From Vitellaria paradoxa (lineage: Eukaryota > Streptophyta > Magnoliopsida > Ericales > Sapotaceae): a stretch of DNA of 64,000 nucleotides. Position 1 is the first letter of the stretch, and every line of letters starts with the position of its first letter. The position numbers and the translations under genes were made by a program. The DNA lies in NCBI GenBank assembly GCA_019916065.1, contig CM034239.1:49861812-49925811 (forward strand). Direction: 5' to 3'. This document shows, in pieces, positions 47,690-57,103 of this stretch. The notes beneath the pieces are model-generated. The model worked only from the letters and a program-made list of their open reading frames with translations. It was not told the origin of the DNA and ran no database searches.

Positions 47690-50656
47690 TCATATCTTAC
47701 TTCTCAGCCTAACCAACTTTGCTAATGTTTCTTGAGCAGCTAATGTCTGAGCATGGTTGGGGCCCAGCATCACTGTCCTGATGCTAATACAAGTTCTGCA
47801 GAGCTCTTCACCACCGTCAAAATGGCCACCTCTGAGCAGCAGCTTTGCTCTGGTCTCCAGCAGTGTAGCTTTCAATAAAGTCACATCTTGCCATAAATAC
47901 TCATCCACCCTCTGGTTAGGTTGTAGCCTTTTCTTCCACCAAAAGGAGCCGTGGCACCAATCTTGTATCTGAGACACAAACGATTTCTCGACTTCCTCAA
48001 GCAAATTCGTGCAGACCTTTAGGAGCTCTAGCGCGGAGTTGCACCTTGAGAAGGTTGTGAAGGCTCTGATTGCTAGAGGAAGAGCTGTTTTCTTGATGAA
48101 CAGAACCATATCAGTGGCCTTCAGTTGGAGGAGAGGCGGCTCGGATTTGAACCCAAAGACGAGGAAGGCACAAGCCCAGAGGTGGTCTGAATTCGCCAAT
48201 GGGTTTCCGATTTTCCTTACACCTTGAACTGTTGCCTTTGCAGCAAGCAAACCATCTTTCTTTCTAGCAAATATCTGACTTATGGGGTGGAACTGGATCC
48301 AGCACCCAGGCTGCCTATTGGCTTTTCGTGCTAAACCGAATTTAACTAAGAGAAGGGCTGAATCCTCTTCGCTCTTCCAAGTTTGGCTTGCCAAACAACT
48401 GCTGGAACAACAGCAGAATGCAAGACCGACGCACTTGGTCCACTTGTTGAACTGGTTTCTTGCGGAAGGTACACTCTTAGCTGCAGCTGCTAGCAAACTC
48501 ACTGAAATGGGTGCTGGGGCAAACCAAGCCCCAACTAGAAGCATTTTTGAGGCAAGGGCGTTCTTTCTCCCATTTGTTTGCCACAAAATGGCATCGCAAA
48601 AAGCCAGGACTTTCATTAGAAAAGGATTGCTTCTGCAGAAATGTTCATCAGCAATGCTCAAGTTAGAGCCCGTGCGAGCTGCCTCAATTGGGACCTGCTT
48701 TACAGCTTCAAATAGAGCAGACGGCAAAATTACAAGCTCAGAAAGTAGTGAACCAATCACCCAGAGACCAAAACTTGACCTCCTCAATTCCTCATCAAAT
48801 TTTCGGAGAAATTCTACCTCCTCATCTGAGTAGTCTTTCTTTCGTCTTCCCCTGATCAAAAGCATTGCATCAGACAAGGGCAATGGCTGAAGCTGCATAG
48901 GATCAAAGTTCGTAACTCTTGAGAGCCTGGTTGTAACAATCACATGAGACCCTCCGGTGTTTCTTGGTATTAGGTCATGCAGATCTTTCCCTTCCCACCA
49001 TTCCTTCTCGGTCTCTAGATTATCAATGATCAATAAATAAGGCATGTCTCTGAATAGCTCCCTCTTGACTCTCTTGAATGCTTCTGCTTCCTGCTCCTCA
49101 AAGCTTCGAATTCTCCCTCTTTGCTTCTCCGCATCAGCACTCACATCCAACCCTAAATTGAGTGACAGGTTCAATATATTCTGCCTGAAATACCGAGCTT
49201 CACCGCCAACCCATAAAACCATCTTGTATCTCTGGGCATATTTGTAAGCAAACTCCAGTGCAAGCTCCGTTTTCCCAACACCCGCTTCTCCACTTAAGCA
49301 CACAACACTGCTGCCAAAGCTCTTGTATTTCCCACTTTTTGACTTTTTGTATTTAGGCCTCTTAAGTGAACATCTTCCAATAACTGGTTCAACCCAAGCC
49401 TCTAATTTTGGTTCATTGCACTTCCCAATCTCAAAATTTATGTATCTTTCTCTAATTGTATCAACTTCACTTTCCTCATCTGCAAGGCCTTCAGATTGCC
49501 CTGGCGTTCCTCCTCTAATGGTTGGCACGCAACATTCTTGCTCCAGATAGTCCTCACACCCAAAGAATGCAGTTTCTATCTCCATCATCTCCTTCTCTCT
49601 CCCCACAAGAAATCTGTTTCTGGGAAATGGTAACTCCTCAAACCCTTCAATCTCATTCCCAGTCATGCTCTTCCTTCCAAGCTTTGCCCGTAAAATTCCG
49701 GCAGCTTTTGATATGCAGCTTCTCCAATTACCCACATTTGTTTCCAGCTTAAATTCATGAGATCTCATTATTCCATCAACCGCTTCCTTGCATTCTTTAT
49801 CATCTGAATTTCGGTTGAGCCCACCCGTGATCTCACTAGGATCAGTGTCGAAGAACAAAGGGATTAAATTCTTCTTTTGAGCAAAGAATCTGATCTCCTC
49901 CAAGCTGAGATGGTTTAGAAGGGTGTAACCAGTGATGACGACAACACCAAATGTCACAGAGCAAATAACACGATCAGCGATCTCGTGGCTTTGAGTGTCC
50001 GAGTACTTCGCCCTGTCTGCAACAAAGCAAGCGATTCCTTGGACTTCAAGCTCCGATTTAAGCCACTTACAGAAGCGGACCAAATTGGGGTTCTGACCAT
50101 GGAAGCCAATGTACACATCACAGCTCCTGAGTTTAGAATTGGAAGCAGGTGAAACAGAGCTTTTGGCAAAGGAAATCCGGGGGACAGGGAATGAAAATGA
50201 GATTCGAGGTGCGGTGTCAGGGCCCGGAACTGGAACGCAGGTGACAATTTTGAGCTTTGTATTGGTTGGATCATCGGAAAAGTCATATTGTTCTGGTGGG
50301 GGAGTGTACGATGTGCTGGGAATGTCATCGGATTGGGACCCACAATATGACACCGGCGGTGAAGGGTGGGTGACTGGGGCTGGGTTTTCTTGAGGATTTG
50401 GGACTATTGTGGCCCTAGGAGATATATAAGGTGACTGTAGAGCTGAAACAAATGCTGATGATGGAGGAGAAATGAGTGGAGAGTTATACGGAGATGATGC
50501 TCCTGACTTGGGTGTTAAGTTTGCCGAAAGTGAATCTGAAGTTGCAGAAACAAGGGGTTTTTGGCCAGAATTTGCTATCTTGATGGTGAGAGACTTGGTA
50601 TCAATAGCTGGGATTTCCTGAGGAAGTTCACCAGGGAGTGGTGATTCTTCATCCAT
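47690..50656 (-). CDS. XTNX: TIR-NB-ARC-TPR protein of the XTNX/TNP class
   Basis: A single uninterrupted frame of 988 residues starts at the ATG at 50656 (MDEESPLPGEL); an upstream in-frame GTG is not a plausible start. The N-terminal 170 residues are Ser/Pro-rich (SPYNSPLISPPSS, SPYISPR). A TIR-like domain begins near residue 176 (LRSCDVYIGFHGQ) and includes SLEEIRFF, where the Glu aligns with the catalytic position of TIR NADases. The NB-ARC-like module has a P-loop GEAGVGKT (about 456-463), kinase-2 LLIIDNLE (about 541-548) and GGSHVIVTTRLS (about 568-579). The C-terminus has TPR-like helices (LETRAKLLLRGGHFDGGEELC, cited as a pattern). There are no LRRs. This is the ancient, low-copy, nearly intronless class found across land plants, unlike classical TNL immune receptors. 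It does not look disrupted. Confidence 0.88.
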   Translation of the reverse strand: MDEESPLPGELPQEIPAIDTKSLTIKIANSGQKPLVSATSDSLSANLTPKSGASSPYNSPLISPPSSAFVSALQSPYISPRATIVPNPQENPAPVTHPSPPVSYCGSQSDDIPSTSYTPPPEQYDFSDDPTNTKLKIVTCVPVPGPDTAPRISFSFPVPRISFAKSSVSPASNSKLRSCDVYIGFHGQNPNLVRFCKWLKSELEVQGIACFVADRAKYSDTQSHEIADRVICSVTFGVVVITGYTLLNHLSLEEIRFFAQKKNLIPLFFDTDPSEITGGLNRNSDDKECKEAVDGIMRSHEFKLETNVGNWRSCISKAAGILRAKLGRKSMTGNEIEGFEELPFPRNRFLVGREKEMMEIETAFFGCEDYLEQECCVPTIRGGTPGQSEGLADEESEVDTIRERYINFEIGKCNEPKLEAWVEPVIGRCSLKRPKYKKSKSGKYKSFGSSVVCLSGEAGVGKTELALEFAYKYAQRYKMVLWVGGEARYFRQNILNLSLNLGLDVSADAEKQRGRIRSFEEQEAEAFKRVKRELFRDMPYLLIIDNLETEKEWWEGKDLHDLIPRNTGGSHVIVTTRLSRVTNFDPMQLQPLPLSDAMLLIRGRRKKDYSDEEVEFLRKFDEELRRSSFGLWVIGSLLSELVILPSALFEAVKQVPIEAARTGSNLSIADEHFCRSNPFLMKVLAFCDAILWQTNGRKNALASKMLLVGAWFAPAPISVSLLAAAAKSVPSARNQFNKWTKCVGLAFCCCSSSCLASQTWKSEEDSALLLVKFGLARKANRQPGCWIQFHPISQIFARKKDGLLAAKATVQGVRKIGNPLANSDHLWACAFLVFGFKSEPPLLQLKATDMVLFIKKTALPLAIRAFTTFSRCNSALELLKVCTNLLEEVEKSFVSQIQDWCHGSFWWKKRLQPNQRVDEYLWQDVTLLKATLLETRAKLLLRGGHFDGGEELCRTCISIRTVMLGPNHAQTLAAQETLAKLVRLRSKI

Positions 50657-51400
50657 ATTCACGCAGTTGATTTTTACTTTTTTCCCTTCAAGAAGAGATG
50701 TATAGTTATGCGGATAGATATGTAGAAATCATTCTAACAGTTTCAATGTTTCATAGCTGTGAAAGACTTGGAAGTTGATGAATCCCCTGTGTATACAATT
50801 GGTGTTCACAAGAATGGGGGGATTGGAATGGAATGACTGAACTTTCTGTCAGATTCTTGCTCTAATAAATCTAATGTTGACAGATGAAATTGATTTGTGT
50901 GGCTGTGACTGAAGACTCTTCAGAAAATGAATGCAACAGCGAGATTTTTGAACAGGAAGAAATCTACATTTGATTTAATATATCATCATCTTCTTCTGTC
51001 GTGGGCCTCCCGGAGTCAGAACCAGAGATCACTTTTTACTGTTCAGGAGTGGATCAGACCCGAGTGTAAAAACAGTATAAAAATCAAAACTCAGGCATGA
51101 AACTAATGGAAAAGGAGGATATTGTTTATTTGATCCATGGTCGTTACAAGAGAACACAGGAGAAGAGAAAGAACCATGGATTATTAGGAACACATCATGA
51201 AACAAACCAAGAGGTAAATACAACAATTTTACTCAAAAATCATTCACTTTGGATCATTTACCTACCTGGTCTTTTGTTTCTTTAACGCAAAGAAGCAAAA
51301 GAAAGACCCCCCTTTTCTGCAACTCCGGAGCGCTCTCTCTCTCTCTCTAACAAGGTGGACAGATGTGGGCATCTACTGTGGGTTGGATCTGAAGGGTTAT
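50657..51400 (-). promoter_or_regulatory. Upstream region of the TNP-type gene
   Basis: Reading on minus, this holds the probable promoter and 5' UTR. A CT tract lies at about 51332-51347. No other gene is visible and the transcription start is not determined. Confidence 0.4.
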
Positions 51401-51834
51401 AAACATAAAATATTGCACAACAAGTGCTTAAAAAGATGTTGCAGGGGGTAAATGGTGTTATATTCTATGTTCATAAAATCTTTTGTCTCGGGCTCGGACC
51501 ATTTCTTTTTGTTCTATGTGGCGTTCATTAGTTCAAAATTTAAAACCCAACATGGGTTCCTCCCTTCTCACAGATGCCAAGGATTGGTCAGAAAGAAAGA
51601 GCAAGCATTGGGAGAGGAACCATAAACGGAGACTTGTTTGGGAATGGACCGTGAGTTAGGGGCTGATCAAATGGGTTTTGAGAATAAAAACAAACTCCTC
51701 AAAGCAGGGTTCTCGCTGAATGTGTACTCTCCCTCTGACACAGCTGCGACTATTTGCTCTGGAAATTGGACCAAAGACCAGTCCATCTGAGGACTGACCC
51801 ATTAAAAATTATTGATCTGTGATAAGAGGTAAAA

Positions 51835-51948
51835 ATGGCAAATGCTGCACCACCACCACGACCGCCGCCTCAGAAATGGCAAGGCATACAGCTGCCCATA
51901 CCTCTCCTATTATTCATGCTCACATGGCAAATCCAAATGTCCAAGTAG
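51835..51948 (+). CDS. Candidate 37-aa Pro-rich/hydrophobic microprotein
   Basis: The ATG at 51835 sits in a favourable AAAAATGGC context. The frame encodes MANAAPPPRPPPQKW followed by a hydrophobic stretch (IPLLLFMLTW) and stops at 51948. The layout of a proline-rich head and a short hydrophobic tail is not typical of random AT-rich frames here. However, there is no homology I recognise, and the ORF is short enough to be chance. Confidence 0.2.
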   Translation: MANAAPPPRPPPQKWQGIQLPIPLLLFMLTWQIQMSK

Positions 51949-52287
51949 GCTTCTTTCTCATCTTATGCTAAAATGAGAGTACTACTGCCTGTCCGACCTG
52001 CGATGATCAAACTGTGAGACAGCAAGTGAAATGCTTATGCCTCCCAGGAAATCTTGATAGGTGAGTATTGAAGTTTGCCTAAAATTTAATAAATCTCTTG
52101 TTTGAAGTTTCAGATTGCTAATTTCTTCTTTTGCTTTATAAAAATTTTGCATGTTTGCAAGTTGGTGTGCTGAGCTCATTGTTGGACCTACCATAAGTGA
52201 TTGGGATATGTTACCTTAAAAGAAAACACTTTTTATAGCAGTGGTGTGTGTATGTGATGCCGGGCATCCTGGGATCATACACGGTTT

Positions 52288-52433
52288 TTGTTTGGATTTA
52301 AAAATTTTTTTTTTAAATTTAAAAATTTTTAATTTTCTTTAATCAAGTTTCGCCATATCTTACTTTTATATCACTTCAAAACTAATTTTTAATTTTTTTA
52401 ATTTCTTCGGAACTCCAAATACTCCTCGGTCTA
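52288..52433 (+). repeat. MITE family A-like copy (diverged)
   Basis: It begins TTTGTTTGGATTTAAAAA and ends GGAACTCCAAATACTCC, with TTTTATATCACTTCAAAAC internally. These are family A landmarks, but the middle is decayed. Confidence 0.4.
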
Positions 52434-53324
52434 AGCTATATCTTTTAAGACCGTGCACACTTATTGCTTTTAACAAAATTTTTTAATAGTGTTCCATATA
52501 ATAATTTTTAAGCTATACTTTATTAATTTTTAAACAGAAAAAGTATGAAAAAAATTATTGTTATTATTATTATTCAGTTTGATTTTATAGTGAAAGAGAA
52601 AGGAAAATGAGAAGGATAGTTTTAATTTGTTTAATTGCTTCCGAAGTCTTCCCAACTTAAAAGGAATCAAAGAATGGAAGGGAGGAATAATATTCCCTCT
52701 CCCTTTTTACCCTTTCCATGGGTTGGAAACGGACCTGTAAAATTGACCTCCCTTCGTCTGGCTAATTTCATTCATTTCTACGTCCTCTTGTCAAATGGGA
52801 TGAATTTAAGATTTGGTTTGAGAAGTAAAATAGCTAGTAACTAACTAAAAAAGAAAAAAAAAAATCACTGTTTTTCTTCGTTTTTGGGAAGGATTTTTTA
52901 GTTTTTATTAATTTCATATTTTTATCCTTAAATATTTAAAAAATAATTAAACTGTAAGAGGGTAAATTTAATTTTTTTATCAATAAGCAAATAAGCTAAT
53001 AAACAAATAACCTAACTTGCCAAACAATACCTAATAATAGTACAAAATGGACCCAACGAAGCAGCGTGCGGCCATCACAGAGAGCCGGCTGTGTGAGTAA
53101 TTTAATTTAATTTAATTAAGAATCCTAGATGATGCCCACGTTAAAATTTTAAGAAGCTTCTGCCTTTTTCATTTTATCATTGTGCATTGAACTGTAAAGC
53201 ATATGCTGACCAGCACAATGATTCAAACCTGGAAATCAGAAAGAATTTTTCCTTTTCTTTTTTTTTTTAACAAATGGGGGGGGGGGGGGGAGCTTTTCCA
53301 AATTAAAGGTAAAATTCCTTAACG

Positions 53325-53472
53325 TTTAGTTGGTAAAACTTTAGACAAAAAGTACAATAAAAATATAAAAATTCGATATAAAAGTGATATATAATAAAAT
53401 TTAACTGGAATGAAGTACAAAAAGTTGGTGGGTTTGGTTAATTTTGACCAATTAAATACTCTCACATTAAAC
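53325..53472 (+). repeat. MITE family B copy
   Basis: It matches 45945-46092 in ordered blocks: AAAGTACAATAAAAATATAA, ATAAAAGTGATATATAA, AAATTTAACTGGAA and GACCAATTAAATACTCTCA. Confidence 0.5.
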
Positions 53473-53513
53473 TATTAGAAATTTTATGAAACTATTTGCC
53501 ACCGTATATACTC

Positions 53514-53664
53514 CGTTTGAAATAGCTAAAAACTCTTAAAAACGGTGAGAATACTGAAAAATTCTAAAAGTAATTCACTTTTTATCTCACTGCACGAATT
53601 ACAAACCACAACTTATCTCACTTTATCTTATTTTATCTCATTTTTTGTCACTCCAAATGCACGC
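53514..53664 (+). repeat. MITE family A copy
   Basis: CCGTTTGAAATAG, CTCACTGCACGAATTACAAA, CTTATCTCACTTTATC and CACTCCAAATGCACGC follow in family order. Confidence 0.6.
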
Positions 53665-54811
53665 ATAGGTTAATAAAGAGTGCATTTGGTGTACCAAAAA
53701 GTGATAAAAATGTGATAAAATATAGTTTGAGGAAACTTTTTATGTTTAGTGTACACCACTCAAATCGCATTTTTTGGAGATGAATAGTAAAACATCGTTC
53801 CGACGGATTAGATTTCCGTTTGAACGGATTCAAAATTTTAGACAGTCATGACTTCTTTACACTAAAATCCGTCCAAACGGATTGTAAAAATCGTTCGGAC
53901 GAAAGTTGGCTGTGGATTCCATCAAAATGGTTTCTACAATCCGTTAGAACGGTTTTAAAAACACTACAAACAAAGTCAAAGTGAGTGTCATTTGATAGGT
54001 TGAGTGTCCATGGTGAAAATAGTGAAAAAATTTTTGTTATTTGATTAATCGAATTCTAGTTATCGACTTTTTTTGGAAAAAATATTAAACATTTTTTGAA
54101 TTTTAAAAAGACAGGAATATGTAAAATTTTATAGAGATTTTAAAAAATTTTCAGAAGTTTTGAAAGATTTTTCATCAAACTTTATATAACTTTTTCACTT
54201 ATTTACTCCATCATCCTTGTAACCTTTTCACTTATTTTCCATAATATTTAAAATTTTTCTTTGTTTGATCTTTCTTTCCTTGCAGATTCGTGCATGCTCT
54301 GGCAACATGTGGCTAGTAGACTTCCAGCCGAGTTCAAACTGGCTTCGAAATTTATTGTTTTTGAACCAACAAAAGCTGTTTTAATTAATAAGCAAATGAC
54401 CAATGACACCCTCATTTCTTTGCTTCCCCCCCCCCCCAAATTATAATGTGGATGTAGTTACTAAAGCTTAATTTGGAAAAAAAATAACTTTTTTATAGTT
54501 AATTATTAACTAATTGCTAATAAAACTAATTTTTTTTTTTTGTATTTGAGAAAGAAAAAATTATTTTTATTTTTTTATTAATTTAATTTTTGTTCCTTCC
54601 TAGTTAGAAAAAAATTTAATTGAAAATGTAAACGGATAAATTTGAATATTAAAAAAAACAAAAAAAACAAAACAAAAAAGCTGAGCTGAACTTTTAATTA
54701 CTTTTTGGAAGCCTAACTTTTCACTAAAATATTCCTTTGAGTATGTGTCAGGGTTCATATTCAAATTATGAATATCTTTTAAATTAATATGTATACTTTT
54801 GTATGTATGTA

Positions 54812-54962
54812 TAGGATGCGTTAGAGTGATAAAAAGTAAGATAAAATGAGATAAATTGTAAATTTGTAATTCGTACAGTGAGTACAAAATAAATAACTTT
54901 TTAAATTTTTAACGATTTTAAAAAATTTTTAGAGGATTACAGAAAATTAAAAATTAAACGGA
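54812..54962 (-). repeat. MITE family A copy (reverse)
   Basis: GCGTTAGAGTGATAAAAAGT, AAATGAGATAAATTG, GTAATTCGTACAGTGAG, TTAGAGGATT and AAACGGAG read as the reverse of the family order. Confidence 0.6.
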
Positions 54963-55257
54963 GATGGGCTCCATTTTAGTGCAACGTCATGAACTTTTAA
55001 TTTCTAATTAAACAAATAAGTAGTGGAAAATTCTCAAGTTCCACCCGCAGAACTGTGAATGGGAGAAGGTGACCTTGCTCCTATTTCGTTGCTGCGTCGA
55101 TTCACGCACGGCACAAACACCCGCTTTGAGGGGTTTATTCCCTTTGCATGTGCTCTGATGCCATTTGCTGGCAAATTTATTAACGAGACTGACAGGTAAT
55201 ATAAGCACTTAAAATAATGGTTCCCCAAAAAATAAAATAAAATAAAATAAACACTTA

Positions 55258-55478
55258 AGGCCCCATTCGGTGTAAAAAAAAAAAATAAATTGAGATAAAT
55301 ATAATTTGAGATTAATTTTGGTGTCTTTTTTCTTAAAAAGTGGCAAATCGTGAGAACGATTTTTCAAATCCGTTCTCACAGATTTAAAAAAATTACATAA
55401 AATAGCGATAATAGTACTCGTTTGAAAGCTTTCGATACAAAGAAAAGAATATGATTGTAAAAAAAATTTATACATTCG
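55258..55478 (+). repeat. MITE family D copy
   Basis: It is the simpler relative of the 32.3-kb segment: CCCCATTCGGTGT, GATAAATATAATTTGAGAT, TTTTGGTGTC, GTGAGAACGATTTTTC, ACTCGTTTGAAAGCTTTCGA and TACATTCGG. The outer CATTCGG/ATTCGGT words may be part of its ends. Confidence 0.55.
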
Positions 55479-55685
55479 GTTAACCTACTTCTAGATTTTT
55501 TGTTTTTTAAGTGAAATATTAAAATTTTTTTAAATTAATAATGGTGGAAAAATTAAAAGCATAAGAAATATTTGAGATTTATAGTAATTTTTGAAGTTTT
55601 TTAGAGATGCCAAACGGGATCTAAATTGGCAAAATTGCGAGACAGTAATGATGTTCAAAATTTTGGAATCTTCTGGTACGTGGAA

Positions 55686-55932
55686 GTCCGCAGCCGCTAC
55701 CCCGTACTGGGGTGTGCACAGGGCGAAGCACGCTCCAGGATCCTAGCCGGCAAAGGCCCCTGGAGAGTTAACCAGCCTAGGCAAGCCCTGGCTGACCGGC
55801 ACGACTGAGAGGAGGCCATTAGGCACCCGCCATTACAGCAGTAATCCACTCCCTCGTGGGGGAGTCGAACCCAGAATCTCGAGAGGCCCAAACTCTTAAG
55901 ACGAGCCCGACTTCCACTCGGCCACCCCCGTG
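55686..55932 (-). mobile_element. tRNA-derived SINE (Ser/Leu-tRNA-like head)
   Basis: On the minus strand the head reads GGGGTGGCCGAGTGG, with box A TGGCCGAGTGG (55914-55924) and box B GGTTCGACTCC (55861-55871), the RNA polymerase III promoter of tRNA genes. A tRNA-unrelated body of about 170 bp follows (CAGGGCTTGCCTAGGC, CCTGGAGCGTGCTTCG). The box A type is that of tRNA-Ser/Leu. The GC content contrasts sharply with the flanks. A diverged copy lies at 27.2-27.5 kb. No clear A-tail or target-site duplication is seen. Confidence 0.7.
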
Positions 55933-55939
55933 TGATTCC

Positions 55940-57100
55940 CGTGGGCTGATGAAATTTGCAAGTCCAGCTCAATCATGCCCACACCATGACAAATCCTGTG
56001 AATGCACTGCTTTGTCAGGGCAATTTGTGGTGTCCATTGGAATTGTTATCAAGGGCTCCTTTGTACTTCTCCAAAATTTCACAAAAATTTTTAAATTTTT
56101 ATAAAATTTATATTTTTATTCACTGTACGAATTATGAGACTGTAATTCTTATAAATTTGTACTCATTTTTACATCTCTAAATATTCTCAACACTCTGTTT
56201 AAAAACATTTATAACTTAGAATTGATTTGATTTGATAAATAAAATTTTATATTTGAAACAAATTTTGAATTTAAGAATTAAATTTATTTTATTTAAGAGA
56301 AATATTAAATTTAATCATGTTAATAGAAAATAAAAAATATGGTAAATATGATATATGGGGATGAATTTATCTACTTATTTAGGTGGTTTAAGAAAAAAAA
56401 AATGAATTCTTATTAAATTCTATTATTTTAGATTGGATTTCAAATAATATAGAAATTTTAAAATTTAAATTATAAAATGAAATGAAATTTAACTCATAAA
56501 ATTTTATTTCAATTTTAAACAGAAGAATCAATCAAAATTCTTATTAAATGAAATCAAATTTCATTAAATTCTTCATTCCAAACGGAGCGTAAGGCAACGT
56601 CTTACTTGAATTCCTCTTACCACACTTTATAGATTGTATCATACCAACTAGTAAATTTTTAATCATTTTCATAAAATAGTCAAATTTGTAACTTGACTGT
56701 TAAAATAAGAATTTAGCTATTACAATTGAAAATAAATAGAATAAAAAATGACATTTCATGATAAAATTTAATAGTATGCCGTGTAATTTATTTATTTTTA
56801 TTTTTTTAATTTTGAGAAGAAAAAAATAAGGGTAAAGGAAAAATTTTCAATGTATTCAATTTTTATAGGTAACAAATGTGAATAAATGACTATTCATATA
56901 TTTTAGATTTTTTTTATTATTCTAAGGGGGCGGGCGTTTGAAGTGACAAAAAATGAGATAAGGTGAGATAATTTGAAATAATTTATAGGTTTATAATTTG
57001 TGCAGAGAGATAAAAAATAAATAACTTTTAGATATTTTAAGAGATTTTCAGAATTTTTTAATATTTTTCAGTGCGCTAAATATATTCTAAAACTATAATA
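55940..57100. other. AT-rich intergenic DNA with MITE traces
   Basis: It contains two family A-like copies (about 56060-56170 forward and 56935-57078 reverse) and otherwise AT-rich sequence without a gene. Confidence 0.55.
56935..57078 (-). repeat. MITE family A copy (reverse)
   Basis: GGCGTTTGAAGTGACAAAAA, TGAGATAAGGTGAGATAA, TTATAATTTGTGCAGAGAG and TTTTTCAGTGCGCTAAAT are present; it is diverged but in reverse family order. Confidence 0.5.
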
Positions 57101-57103
57101 GAA

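Larger units (their letters stand above)
51401..55250. other. Intergenic DNA with MITEs
   Basis: Apart from the small ORF at 51835, I see only MITEs (listed), a G-run at about 53277-53290, an AT-rich interval at 54040-54230 and low-complexity tracts. The interval 53760-53960 is single-copy-looking sequence rich in CCGTTCGGACGG-like words, in both orientations. Confidence 0.55.

Noticed and set aside
48282..48833. 183-codon frame on + inside the XTNX-type gene
   Set aside because: It is antisense to a 988-residue frame with clear domains and has no homology of its own. It is a shadow frame.
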